From the NCBI GenBank assembly GCA_027450145.1, contig DAIDKH010000020.1:1-59962 (forward strand): 59,962 bases of DNA, given 5' to 3'. The DNA comes from Chthonomonadaceae bacterium. Its GTDB lineage: Bacteria > Armatimonadota > Chthonomonadetes > Chthonomonadales > Chthonomonadaceae. How positions within the stretch are numbered: position 1 is the first letter of the stretch; every line of letters starts with the position of its first letter. The position numbers and the translations under genes are program-made. This document shows, piece after piece, positions 34,758-43,472 of this stretch. The notes below the pieces were generated by a model, which did not search any database, was not told where the DNA came from, and saw only the letters and a list, made by a program, of their open reading frames with translations.

Positions 34758-36740
34758 CTAGTTCTTTATGAGATATTTTCGTTTGCTTCTATCGAAGCCC
34801 TGGCTCTGTTTCTTTGCGTCATACACCCAGGCACCACCGCGCTGGAAGAAGCAATGGTAGCCAGACAGAATGGAAGCGGTTAAACGCCGTGGAACTCTTC
34901 TTACGATATTAACTTCCGTTTGAAGCGTAAGGAACTCGATGCCCTTCTTGTAATGCTCCATGATCTCGCGTACCAGCTCGTAGGTCGGAAGCTGCTCGTC
35001 CTCGGCTCGCTGCTGCAGTTCGACAAGCTCATTCATCCGGTTACGGCTGAAGAACAAGGGCATCTCGCTTTCACCATTATAGTGTACGATATACCGGCTG
35101 TCTGCAACTCTCTCCAACGTGAAGGTGGCGCCGGAGTCGATAGGAATGGTTTGGTACCAGTCATAGAGACCGTAGATTAGGCGCGTTTCATTGTTAACCC
35201 ACACAGATACCGTTTGCCCACCCGGCAACACGAAGTCAACGTTCAGCACAGTTGGCTCTTGCGGGAAAAAGCTAGTGGGGAACAGGCACATGGGTAGCGT
35301 ACCGATCTGCTTGTGGTGGTACTTAATGACTGCTCGAGCCGTAGATGGTGGGTTAGCATCCACCGCCCCCACAGGCTCCTCATCTAGTACATCCTGGGCC
35401 ATCGGGTTACGTAGGTCTCGGTCCAGACCGCCTTCAAGTCCTTCATCCTCCAGCAAGATGTCAACTTCGTTGCCCTCAAGGTCAGTGAAGGAGTACTCCG
35501 GTATGTTGAGAATTTCTGGCACTGAATGGACATAGCCCGGGATCTCTATGGTGGAAATGATCCTGGTTGAACCAACCCACAGGAGTCCCTCCTGCTGTCG
35601 GAGAGCATTCAGGACATTGGCTACATCCTCTGCAAAAGTGGGGGACGATGGTATGATTTCCAGTTTTTTGTCCAACAGCGAGACTATGTCGACTACATCG
35701 GCCGCTCTTACAATCTCGTCAGTTAGCTCAGCAATCAGCGACTCATCAACCTCGAGAGGCATGGCCGCAAGTTGAGAATTGGCCTCTTCATCGTCATCAA
35801 CTTCCTGCGTGGCAACTTCTTTTAAGAGCTCGGCAATACGTTCGGCGCACTCCGCGCTCATCCAAGATTTATTCGACAGTGACAGGCAATTGGATGCATA
35901 CAGAGCTTTGTAGAATAGCTCCGCATTGAACTGCTCGCCAAGGCGATGGAATGCTATGAACTGAAGTGCCATTGCGCTGAGCGGCTGATTAATCTTATTA
36001 AGGAACGCAGAAATGCTCGCGCTATCCTGACCAAGTTCTACCTCTTCGGCTAGTGCGAAGTGCGTATATGTCTCTTCATCTCTCAGGAAGTTGTAAAACT
36101 GTACATCCGCTTCGTAATCGTCACGTGCGTAGTCATGGGGGTGGTAACCTACGAGTTCCGTCTTTAGGAGCCATTCAACAGGCGCCAAAAAGCCCGGGGC
36201 AGCGTAGAAGAGTGTGGTGCCAGGATCTGCAAGTCGTGGCAGCATCTCCTGGTAGTATTCAGCTGGCCTACCGTAGATCGCTTCCAGTTCAATCGCGAGT
36301 TCTGCGATAGACGCTGGGCGGCCAATTGAGTTGAAGACCTCAAGAAGATTGCTATGGAATGGGCGATTTTTGTCGATAAAGCGCGACCACAACGTCCAGC
36401 GCACGTCACGAGCGGATGTTCGCGCATTGGATTGGGCAGAATCTATTGTAAACCGGCGCTGATCCTTAACGAGAACGACGCGCACAAGCTTAAGATCGCT
36501 AGCGTTCTTTATTGTAGAACCTAGGTGCTCGAGTGATGTTAGCGACTCTTCGGTGGGTTCTGGTGAAAGAAGTTCAACAGATAAAGTACGCGCAAGCTCA
36601 GACGCCCGCACCGACACAGCGCGATCCGCTTCTCCACTTGCTCTAAGAATGGCATTGCAAATGAGGTCTCCGCCGAATAAAGCGGCGAGCTCAATATCTG
36701 TTGGTGGAACGTAGGTGTTGTTAATTGCGGCTGCAGCCAC
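34758..36740 (-). CDS. Large unrecognised protein between gltX and rimO
   Basis: A 660-residue soluble product that I do not recognise. The N-terminal ~340 residues are mostly helical (FNSIGRPASIAELAIELEAIYG reads like a winged-helix region near 130-150, similar to transcription-factor IIE-type helix-turn-helix). An acidic linker (DDDEE) near 310 and a Glu/Asp-rich stretch near 450 separate a C-terminal beta-rich domain (about 480-600: VNVDFVLPGG-like strands, VSVWVNNETRLIYGLYDWYQ) and a basic tail. No membrane helix, no signal peptide. It lies 18 bp after rimO and 51 bp before gltX on the same strand. Confidence 0.55.
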   Translation of the reverse strand: MAAAAINNTYVPPTDIELAALFGGDLICNAILRASGEADRAVSVRASELARTLSVELLSPEPTEESLTSLEHLGSTIKNASDLKLVRVVLVKDQRRFTIDSAQSNARTSARDVRWTLWSRFIDKNRPFHSNLLEVFNSIGRPASIAELAIELEAIYGRPAEYYQEMLPRLADPGTTLFYAAPGFLAPVEWLLKTELVGYHPHDYARDDYEADVQFYNFLRDEETYTHFALAEEVELGQDSASISAFLNKINQPLSAMALQFIAFHRLGEQFNAELFYKALYASNCLSLSNKSWMSAECAERIAELLKEVATQEVDDDEEANSQLAAMPLEVDESLIAELTDEIVRAADVVDIVSLLDKKLEIIPSSPTFAEDVANVLNALRQQEGLLWVGSTRIISTIEIPGYVHSVPEILNIPEYSFTDLEGNEVDILLEDEGLEGGLDRDLRNPMAQDVLDEEPVGAVDANPPSTARAVIKYHHKQIGTLPMCLFPTSFFPQEPTVLNVDFVLPGGQTVSVWVNNETRLIYGLYDWYQTIPIDSGATFTLERVADSRYIVHYNGESEMPLFFSRNRMNELVELQQRAEDEQLPTYELVREIMEHYKKGIEFLTLQTEVNIVRRVPRRLTASILSGYHCFFQRGGAWVYDAKKQSQGFDRSKRKYLIKN

Positions 36741-36758
36741 TTCTATACTCCTTGCACG

Positions 36759-38171
36759 TCACGACATAGTTGCGAGATTTAGTTTCATTGCGAGCCGCAT
36801 ATCTGCGGCATTAACGGGAGACGCTATCAGGTCATACGGGCGCGCCTCGGTAATGCGGACCTTCACGAAGGTACCCGGCCGAGCCATGCATGTTCGCACG
36901 TACACTTGGCCATCGACTTCTGGAGCATCTCGAAAGGTTCGCGCGACTGCCATCGTAAAGTCCCTAGGTGCTCTACCTTCCACCAATGCATCCATTTCAG
37001 TGCCTACCCAAAGCTGATTACGCTCCAGCGATATTCCCTGTTGAGTCTCCATTAGGCGATTTCGCCGCTCAATCTGCACCTCGTGTGCAACTCGGCCCGG
37101 CAGATTCGCGGACGGGGTGCCCTCCTCAACAGAGTACGTAAATGCTCCGACACGATCGAAGCGCGCCTGCTTGGTGAAGCTCAACAGGTTCTCAAATTCG
37201 TCATCAGTCTCGCCAGGAAAGCCAACGATAAACGTCGTGCGTATTGCTGCCTGCGGCGAAGCTTTGCGAATACGATCAACGAGTGCGAGATATGCCTCGC
37301 CCGACATTGGACGGCGCATCCGTCTTAATACAGCGTCATCAGCATGCTGAAGGGGCATGTCGATGTAAGGAAGAACTTTGGGCGTATTTGCGAGTGCGTC
37401 GATTATGCGGTCGTTCACTCGGGACGGATAGCAATAGAATAGACGGATCCACTGGATGCCATCAACGGTAGAAAGCGCCTTCAACAGGTGCGCAAGACGA
37501 AATTCACCATAGAGGTCATGTCCATACTGCGTCGAGTCCTGAGCTATGAGGTTCAGTTCGACCGCACCTTGCTCCGCAAGCATGCGAGCTTCCGCTAGGA
37601 CCATCTCCTCCGGCTTACTCACGTGTTTGCCGCGAAATGACGGAATGCTGCAGAATGTGCATGCATGGTCACAACCTTCGGAAATCTTTAAATACGCAGA
37701 CCAAGGTGAACCTTTGCGTACTCTTGAGGGAACGTTAAGCCATTGATGATGTGGTTTTAGGTCCGCTTTAACGGCTGGCGGTCGATTCGCCAGTGCGTCA
37801 AGAACCACGCTGGAAATACTGTGCGTAGTACCTGTACCCATAAACGCATCGACATCCGGTAGCTCCGCTGCCAAATCGTCACGATATCGTTGTGGAAGGC
37901 AACCTGTCACTATTACCTTGTCGATTTCGCCGGCACGTTTTCTTTGCAGCGCGGCCCGAATGGTGTCCATGGACTCCTGTCTTGCTGACTCGATGAAGCT
38001 GCAAGTGTTAATAATGACTACGCGGGTTCCACCAGCCACCGTCGCAGGAGAGGACGTGTGGTCAACCACGAACCCGTCCTTGTGGAGAATTCCCAACATT
38101 TCTTCGCTGTCGACCTCATTTTTTGAGCAACCCAAACTTATAAGGCTGACAGATGCCGATTCAATGGACAT
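36759..38171 (-). CDS. rimO: Ribosomal protein S12 methylthiotransferase RimO
   Basis: A 470-residue radical-SAM methylthiotransferase. The N-terminal UPF0004 domain holds three cluster Cys in SLGCSKNEVDSE, NTCSFIESA and TGCLPQRY. The radical-SAM CxxxCxxC is in GCDHACTFCSIPSFRG, and a C-terminal TRAM domain binds the substrate. GCSKNxVDSE is typical of RimO rather than MiaB. It methylthiolates Asp88 (E. coli numbering) of ribosomal protein S12. It is the first gene of a possible rimO-unknown-amidohydrolase/gltX run. Confidence 0.96.
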   Translation of the reverse strand: MSIESASVSLISLGCSKNEVDSEEMLGILHKDGFVVDHTSSPATVAGGTRVVIINTCSFIESARQESMDTIRAALQRKRAGEIDKVIVTGCLPQRYRDDLAAELPDVDAFMGTGTTHSISSVVLDALANRPPAVKADLKPHHQWLNVPSRVRKGSPWSAYLKISEGCDHACTFCSIPSFRGKHVSKPEEMVLAEARMLAEQGAVELNLIAQDSTQYGHDLYGEFRLAHLLKALSTVDGIQWIRLFYCYPSRVNDRIIDALANTPKVLPYIDMPLQHADDAVLRRMRRPMSGEAYLALVDRIRKASPQAAIRTTFIVGFPGETDDEFENLLSFTKQARFDRVGAFTYSVEEGTPSANLPGRVAHEVQIERRNRLMETQQGISLERNQLWVGTEMDALVEGRAPRDFTMAVARTFRDAPEVDGQVYVRTCMARPGTFVKVRITEARPYDLIASPVNAADMRLAMKLNLATMS

Positions 38172-38352
38172 GCGTTCAGTGGTACCTATTCATAAATTAA
38201 CACGAATTCCGATTAGGCTATTATACCCCATAAGGTGATCGCTCTTCCGGACCCATTGTCCGTTCCGCGAACTTGTGTGAGTTGCAAATTGACTGCCGAG
38301 CCAATCCTTTCAAGATATTTGCTTACTTCACCCGCGGTACTTCATTTTTACC

Positions 38353-38381
38353 TTGACAAACAGTGCTGCGTATGCCAAAAT
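38353..38381 (+). promoter_or_regulatory. Promoter of tRNA-Asn
   Basis: TTGACA at 38353-38358 with CAAAAT at 38376-38381 (17-bp spacer). The -35 is perfect, the -10 is 4/6. The tRNA begins 15 bp after the -10. Confidence 0.6.
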
Positions 38382-38395
38382 AATTGCCGTTGTGA

Positions 38396-38467
38396 TCCCC
38401 GCTAGCTCAATGGCAGAGCGTTCGGCTGTTAACCGAAATGTTGGTGGTTCGAGTCCACCGCGGGGAG
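38396..38467 (+). tRNA. tRNA-Asn (GTT)
   Basis: Acceptor stem TCCCCGC/GCGGGGA, anticodon stem TTCGG/CCGAA with loop CTGTTAA (anticodon GTT), T-loop GTTCGAGTC. G is the discriminator base. The 3' CCA is not encoded. A promoter lies immediately upstream. Confidence 0.96.
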
Positions 38468-38632
38468 TTGTGTGGCTTTCACCTTCGTTACTCCCTGGGC
38501 ACCCAGCCTCCGCACTGTGCGATGCTCCTGAGAACCGCGGTCGGTATGCCGAACGATTACTCGTGATTTCGAATTCCGTTTAACATTACTTACCTTGTAG
38601 AATTCTATCGTACGCCATATGGTGGTCAATTA

Positions 38633-39442
38633 GTGGAAAAGCCGACTCCCCAAAAGTTACCGATATTTAGCCCTACTAAGATCAGCACGTTTATTGAGTG
38701 TCCCACCAAGTATAAGTATGTTTACGTCGATCGTATTGGCCGCTTTTATCAAAAGCCACATGCTTACTTCAGTTTCGGTACGACGTTGCACCAGGTGCTT
38801 CAGGCTTATCACAGCCCGGGAGGCGAGCAATCGGTCGAATTCCTCCTGAGCCAATTAGATGATCGATGGATCTCTGCCGGTTATGAGTCCGTGGATGAGG
38901 AACGTGAATACAGGATGAGGGCAGAGGAGGTGTTGAGGCTATACCATCAGCGCGCCCTTGAGCGAGCGGGTACAGTCGTGACTGATTCCGTCGAGAGGAA
39001 CCTAAGTCTAAACCTGGGTACTTTTAAGCTCTCTGGGCGGATAGATCGAATTGACGTGCATCCGGACGGCACTGTGGAAGTAGTAGACTACAAGAGTGGT
39101 AGGGACGACGTAACAACGGGGGATGTATACGGAAGTCTGGCGATGAGGTGCTATATGCTGCTTGCATCGCGAACAATGCTAGCCACCGACATTATAGGCA
39201 CGATCATTGCTCTTAGAACTTGCAGAAGCGCATCCGTGGCGATCACGCATGAGCAATTGCAGCAAACTGCGGATGAAATTACCAATCTGGCCAACACAAT
39301 TTTAACAACCAACATAACTGCGGTTGAGCCCGTTCGTATTGAAGTTTGTGATAAGTGCGAATTTTTGTCGAGATGTCAGCGAACCTGGAAATCCCGCGCA
39401 CAAGGACTAGCCCCATCACAGAATTCGCGAGGGGAGTATTGA
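38633..39442 (+). CDS. RecB/AddB-type PD-(D/E)XK nuclease with 4Fe-4S Cys
   Basis: A 269-residue protein from a GTG at 38633. The nuclease core shows GRIDRID (Asp138) and VVDYKSG (Asp152, Lys154), the PD-(D/E)XK catalytic set. Cys23 near the N-terminus plus Cys239, Cys242 and Cys248 near the C-terminus match the iron-sulfur clamp of AddB/Cas4-type nucleases. It lacks helicase domains, so it resembles a stand-alone PF12705 protein, related to Cas4, but no cas genes are near. Its stop touches the panB ATG; a link to coenzyme A synthesis is not evident. Confidence 0.85.
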   Translation: MEKPTPQKLPIFSPTKISTFIECPTKYKYVYVDRIGRFYQKPHAYFSFGTTLHQVLQAYHSPGGEQSVEFLLSQLDDRWISAGYESVDEEREYRMRAEEVLRLYHQRALERAGTVVTDSVERNLSLNLGTFKLSGRIDRIDVHPDGTVEVVDYKSGRDDVTTGDVYGSLAMRCYMLLASRTMLATDIIGTIIALRTCRSASVAITHEQLQQTADEITNLANTILTTNITAVEPVRIEVCDKCEFLSRCQRTWKSRAQGLAPSQNSRGEY

Positions 39443-40270
39443 ATGCGATCCAATGAAAGTGACGCGCAACCTAAAAAGGTTGTAACTGTCCCAGATTTAA
39501 TCGGCTATAAACTCCAAGACCGTCGTATCGTGATGGTTACGGCATACGATTATTCAGCGGCGTTAATCGCAGATAGGGCAGGGGTAGACGCCATTCTCGT
39601 TGGCGATTCGTTAGGTATGATGGTCCTTGGCCACAAAAACGTACTGCCTGTTACATTGGATGACATCATTCATCACACCCGTGCAGTTACGGCTGCGGCG
39701 CGCCGGGCGCTAGTGGTTGCGGATCTGCCGTTTGGGGCTTACCAGGCTGGAGCGCAGGATGCTCTGCGGTCTGCCGTTCGCCTTATGAAGGAAGCGGGAG
39801 CGAGGTCGGTAAAGATGGAGGGCGGGGCGCAAATAGCGGACGCTATAGAACTAGTGACCAAGAGCGGTATTCCCGTTGTCGGCCACCTTGGACTTACGCC
39901 GCAATCGGTCCACAAATTTGGTGGTCACAAATTACAGGCAACCACCGAGGCCGAGGCAAGCGCGCTCGTTCGCGATGCACTCGCAGTGGAGCAAGCTGGA
40001 GCGTGGGCTATAGTGTTGGAGATGGTGCCCGCCGCGGCGGCTATGGCGGTTTCACGCGAACTCTCCATTCCCACGATTGGTATAGGAGCTGGCCCGTGGT
40101 GTGATGGGCAGGTTCAGGTCTGGCATGACTTGCTGGCGTTACCGCCAGGTAGAGATTTTCATCATGTTAAGCAGTACGCAAATTTGGGTGATATAGCCAT
40201 TGATGCGCTTAAAACTTATGCGGATGAGGTAAGAGACGGCAAATTTCCAACAGAGGAACACAGCAGCTAA
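39443..40270 (+). CDS. panB: 3-methyl-2-oxobutanoate hydroxymethyltransferase
   Basis: A 275-residue TIM-barrel enzyme that makes ketopantoate from 2-oxoisovalerate and 5,10-methylene-THF. Family signatures: MVTAYDYSAALIADRAGVD, LVGDSLGMMVLGH, DLPFGAY, VKMEGG and GHLGLTPQSVHKFGG, then PTIGIGAG. Asp, Lys and Glu of these motifs bind Mg2+ and substrate. It is followed by panC after 3 bp. Confidence 0.98.
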   Translation: MRSNESDAQPKKVVTVPDLIGYKLQDRRIVMVTAYDYSAALIADRAGVDAILVGDSLGMMVLGHKNVLPVTLDDIIHHTRAVTAAARRALVVADLPFGAYQAGAQDALRSAVRLMKEAGARSVKMEGGAQIADAIELVTKSGIPVVGHLGLTPQSVHKFGGHKLQATTEAEASALVRDALAVEQAGAWAIVLEMVPAAAAMAVSRELSIPTIGIGAGPWCDGQVQVWHDLLALPPGRDFHHVKQYANLGDIAIDALKTYADEVRDGKFPTEEHSS

Positions 40271-40273
40271 TCT

Positions 40274-41131
40274 ATGAGAACTTTTCAGCAAATTGCACCG
40301 TTACGAACGTACTTGCGCGGGATCAGGCAGGAAGGCAAAACGATAGGCTTTGTCCCTACCATGGGAGCGCTTCACGCAGGGCACATGTCCTTAGTAAAGC
40401 GGGCTGCCCAAGACTGTGATCTTGTAGTCGTTTCTATCTTCGTAAATCCTACTCAATTTGGTCCGACAGAGGACTTTACTAGCTACCCGCGGGTTTTGCA
40501 GCAGGACTTACAGGTGGCCTCTAATTCTGGCGTAGATGCTGTTTACACACCTGCTGTCGAGGATATATATCCCGACGGTTTTCAAACAACTGTCACGCCA
40601 GGTGCGCTTGCCCAACGGCTAGAGGGCCAACACCGACCCGGTCACTTCGCGGGCGTCTGTACAGTAGTGGCAAAGTTGTTAAACATTGTTCAACCAGACC
40701 GCGCGTTCTTCGGTCAGAAAGACTTTCAGCAGGCGCGCATTATTGAGCAGATGGTGCATGACCTGAATTTCCCGTACGAAGTCGTAGTGGCGCCAACTGT
40801 GCGCGCAGATGATGGGCTCGCGCTATCGTCTCGCAATGCCTACCTGTCACAGGAGGAGAGATTAGCTGCGACCGCACTCAATGAGGCCCTGAATGAGGCT
40901 GCGCGTGCACACTTGGCTGGTGAGAAGTCCCCACAAGCGCTCAGTGAAATTGTGCGAGAGCGATGCCTTAAAGAACCGCTCGTCTCACTAGAATACTGTG
41001 AAATTGCGAATAACATCTCGCTAGAACCGATTGAGGATGTTGACTCCTGCAACGCAGTGATACTCGTTGCAGCGAGAGTCGGTAAAACGCGGCTTATCGA
41101 CAATATTGTGCTCCCCACGCGTTTGTCGTAG
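40274..41131 (+). CDS. panC: Pantothenate synthetase
   Basis: A 285-residue ATP-dependent pantoate-beta-alanine ligase. The HIGH-like motif is HAGH in VPTMGALHAGHMSLVKRA; FVNPTQFGPTEDF, FGQKDFQQ and SSRNAYLS are signatures. With panB it forms the panBC operon; panD is not here. A good terminator follows 29 bp after the stop. Confidence 0.98.
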   Translation: MRTFQQIAPLRTYLRGIRQEGKTIGFVPTMGALHAGHMSLVKRAAQDCDLVVVSIFVNPTQFGPTEDFTSYPRVLQQDLQVASNSGVDAVYTPAVEDIYPDGFQTTVTPGALAQRLEGQHRPGHFAGVCTVVAKLLNIVQPDRAFFGQKDFQQARIIEQMVHDLNFPYEVVVAPTVRADDGLALSSRNAYLSQEERLAATALNEALNEAARAHLAGEKSPQALSEIVRERCLKEPLVSLEYCEIANNISLEPIEDVDSCNAVILVAARVGKTRLIDNIVLPTRLS

Positions 41132-41159
41132 GCAACACGGAGTAGGTTAGCGTACCAAC

Positions 41160-41198
41160 GGGACTGTACTTTTTAAACGATTAGTACGGTCCCTTTTT
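41160..41198 (+). terminator. Rho-independent terminator of panBC
   Basis: GGGACTGTACT (41160-41170) pairs with AGTACGGTCCC (41183-41193), 11 bp with one G-T, and TTTTT follows. The following 41199-41483 holds no gene I can support. Confidence 0.92.
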
Positions 41199-41483
41199 GG
41201 TTCACGGCTTGGTGAGTGTGTGAAGATGAAGGGCAGCCACTGCGTATCCGCATGGGGCAAAGTTTGTGATGGTTAAAGGGGCGACTTTTAGCCGCGCGAA
41301 GAGCAACGGAGTCACACGTGGTAAGTTTCTGTCACATGGGGCCGGTTAATAATAAGCGAGCTAGTGGTGTGTGGCAACACGAAGATGTGCCATGTTACAG
41401 AGGGGTACGCGAATACTTGCGTTTACGAGTGGGACGCCAGCGCTTACTCTGATGTACGGCATGAGAATTGGACTGATGAATAC

Positions 41484-41555
41484 GCCGTCGGAGGGATTCG
41501 AACCCCCGACGCCCTCCTTAGGACGGAGGCGCTCTATCCACTGAGCTACGACGGC
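41484..41555 (-). tRNA. tRNA-Arg (CCT)
   Basis: Acceptor stem GCCGTCG/CGACGGC, D-arm AGTGGATA with A20, anticodon stem CCTCC/GGAGG and loop GTCCTAA (anticodon CCT), T-loop GTTCGAATC. It reads AGG. No CCA is encoded. It lies 93 bp downstream of the second tRNA-Arg on the same strand. Confidence 0.94.
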
Positions 41556-41648
41556 AAAAAACCCTTACTTAGACGTTAACACGGCACTGAATAATGAGTT
41601 CTGGTTTGGTGTACCGAGGTAATCACGAGTTCAACAACTGAATTTTAT

Positions 41649-41720
41649 GCGCCCGGAGAGACTTGAACTCCCGGCCTACAGGTCCGCAACCTGTCGCTCT
41701 ATCCACTGAGCTACGGGCGC
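41649..41720 (-). tRNA. tRNA-Arg (GCG)
   Basis: Acceptor stem GCGCCCG/CGGGCGC, D-arm AGTGGATA identical to the other tRNA-Arg genes (A20 identity base), anticodon stem ACAGG/CCTGT and loop TTGCGGA, so anticodon GCG. It would read CGC and CGU. Nearly all bacteria use ACG, edited to ICG by TadA, so G34 is unusual. T-stem GGGAG/CTCTC, no CCA encoded. A good promoter lies just upstream. Confidence 0.92.
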
Positions 41721-41755
41721 CCGAATGCGAATTTAACCGCTGTTCACAATCAGGT

Positions 41756-41785
41756 ATTATACGGTGTGACGCCTCTAAAAGTCAA
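41756..41785 (-). promoter_or_regulatory. Promoter of the tRNA-Arg pair
   Basis: On the minus strand TTGACT (41785-41780) and a perfect TATAAT (41761-41756), spacer 18 bp. It points to tRNA-Arg(GCG), 35 bp away, and probably also drives tRNA-Arg(CCT). It overlaps the leader of the divergent modA. Confidence 0.82.
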
Positions 41786-41803
41786 GGGAAGGACAATACC
41801 AAA

Positions 41804-42601
41804 GTGGGCAGACTTTATCTGAAACGCGTGGCTTCAGTCGCTACGCTTCTTGTGCTGGCAGCGCTACCGGTGCATGCTGAAACCGTCATTGTATCTGCAG
41901 CCGCATCACTTACTAATGCGTTTACTGAGCTCGGCCGGATGTTCGCCGCGCAACACAAAGGTGTTGTGGTTCGGTTTAATTTTGGGTCGTCTGGATCCCT
42001 AGAGCAACAAATTGAACAGGGTGCTCCTGTGGATGTCTTTGCCTCTGCCGCGGTAAAAGAGATGAATCATCTTCAAAGCGAGCATCTCATTGTGATTTCC
42101 ACGCGCAACAACTTCGTAACCAATCGACTGGTGCTGATTGCTCCCTTAGGCTCTCCGCTTAAAACATGGCATGAACTTACCGCGCGTTGGGTTCATCATG
42201 TTGCCGTTTCTGATCCTGCAAGCGTACCGTCAGGGCGGTATGCTAAAGAAACGCTACTGCATAAAGGAATTTGGAGCGAGGTATTGAGAAAGGCCGTCTT
42301 GGGTGAGAACGTTCGTCAGACACTGCAGTATGTAGTAGACGGCGATGCTCAGGCTGGTGTGGTTTTTGCAACGGACGCAAAAATCGTACCCCACAAGGTA
42401 AAGGTTGTGAAAGTTGCGGTACCCGGTGTGGACCATCACCCAATCGTTTATCCGGTGGCTGTAATTTCTGCAACGCATCATCCTCTGTTTGCCGGGCTTT
42501 TTGTAAAATTCCTTAACAGCCAGGAGGCACAGGCCGTGCTTAAACACTATGGTTTCTTGCCACCAAATGTATCGGTGGGCAAACATGCCTCGCAAAGGTA
42601 G
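41804..42601 (+). CDS. modA: Molybdate ABC transporter substrate-binding protein
   Basis: Start at a GTG (41804) with GGAAGGA upstream; the open frame extends back into the tRNA, which is not coding. The 265-residue product has a signal peptide (LKRVASVATLLVLAALPVHA, cleavage before ETVIV). ModA signatures: VSAAASLTNAF, FNFGSSGSLEQQIEQGAPVDVFASA, and VPSGRYAKETL with GDAQAGVVFATDA. It binds molybdate or tungstate outside the membrane and feeds ModB. It is cut off from any ATPase gene. Confidence 0.95.
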   Translation: MGRLYLKRVASVATLLVLAALPVHAETVIVSAAASLTNAFTELGRMFAAQHKGVVVRFNFGSSGSLEQQIEQGAPVDVFASAAVKEMNHLQSEHLIVISTRNNFVTNRLVLIAPLGSPLKTWHELTARWVHHVAVSDPASVPSGRYAKETLLHKGIWSEVLRKAVLGENVRQTLQYVVDGDAQAGVVFATDAKIVPHKVKVVKVAVPGVDHHPIVYPVAVISATHHPLFAGLFVKFLNSQEAQAVLKHYGFLPPNVSVGKHASQR

Positions 42602-42604
42602 TTT

Positions 42605-43294
42605 ATGTCCATGGATTGGAATCCACTGTACCTGTCGCTCCGAATCGCTTTTGCCGCTATGGCAGGAGTGGTACCTTTAGGCCTATTAGCAGGTTGGTGG
42701 CTGGCCCACGGCCGCAGGTTTCCCGGTAAAGTGTTTGTCGGTACTTTGTTAACGCTGCCCATTGTACTACCCCCTACTGCAGTTGGGTATATGCTGCTTC
42801 TTGCGCTAGGTCGAGGAACCCTCCTCGGCCGTTGGATCAACAGCAGAGTGGGGTTGCACCTGATATTTACGTGGCAAGGAGCCTCACTAGCTGCCGGCAT
42901 AATGGCCTTCCCGTTGTTTGTACGATCGGCTCAGGCGGCTTTTGGCTCTATCCAGGTGGAGTTACTGGAAGCAGGACGCAGTTTCGGCGCGGGTGAATGG
43001 TACCTGTTCTGGCGCATAGCTGTTCCGCTGTGCTTACGCAGTCTGCTATCGGGTTTTGCCCTGGCATTAGGTAGGGCGCTCGGTGAATTTGGGGCGACGC
43101 TAATGGTAGCGGGAAACATTCCCGGAGTAACGCAAACGCTTCCGCTGGCACTGTATGCCCAGGAACAGGCGGGTAATGACCACGTAGCGCTAGTATTTAC
43201 AATACTTCTATCCGTAACGGCGATGGGTCTTGTAGGAATTTCCGACTGGCTGGCAAACAGAACGGGCAATTACGCAAGCTATTCCACCAGGTAA
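42605..43294 (+). CDS. modB: Molybdate ABC transporter permease
   Basis: A 229-residue integral membrane protein with five or six helices and the ABC-permease EAA loop (LEAGRSFGAGEWYLFWRIAVP). LPIVLPPTAVGYMLL and GRALGEFGATLMVAGNIPG are ModB signatures. It lies 3 bp behind modA. The usual next gene, modC (the ATPase), is missing; the next gene is nadA on the other strand, so the ATPase must be elsewhere or shared. A terminator follows. Confidence 0.96.
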   Translation: MSMDWNPLYLSLRIAFAAMAGVVPLGLLAGWWLAHGRRFPGKVFVGTLLTLPIVLPPTAVGYMLLLALGRGTLLGRWINSRVGLHLIFTWQGASLAAGIMAFPLFVRSAQAAFGSIQVELLEAGRSFGAGEWYLFWRIAVPLCLRSLLSGFALALGRALGEFGATLMVAGNIPGVTQTLPLALYAQEQAGNDHVALVFTILLSVTAMGLVGISDWLANRTGNYASYSTR

Positions 43295-43431
43295 TGGCAA
43301 GGGAACCAGATAGAGGAAAAATTTCGTCTAATAGAGTGTAGCAATTTGCTTGTGGTGGTCAGAAATGAACGCGACAGTGCAAGCTGTTACCGCATGTCCT
43401 CCTTTTCGTTGTGTTGGCGAGTAGTCGCTGA

Positions 43432-43470
43432 AATCCTGTATCCGCACTTGGCGGGTACAGGATTTTTTTA
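43432..43470 (+). terminator. Rho-independent terminator of modAB
   Basis: AATCCTGTA (43432-43440) pairs with TACAGGATT (43456-43464), followed by TTTTTTA. It sits 138 bp after modB and next to the nadA stop on the other strand. Nothing else is visible in 43295-43431. Confidence 0.88.
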
Positions 43471-43472
43471 GC

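Noticed and set aside
38633-39442. Possible Cas4 and CRISPR locus
   Set aside because: The nuclease has Cas4-like residues, but no repeats, spacers or other cas genes are near; it sits in front of panB.
41663-41803. N-terminal extension of modA into tRNA-Arg(GCG)
   Set aside because: The extended residues come from the tRNA and its promoter; the signal peptide begins at the GTG at 41804.
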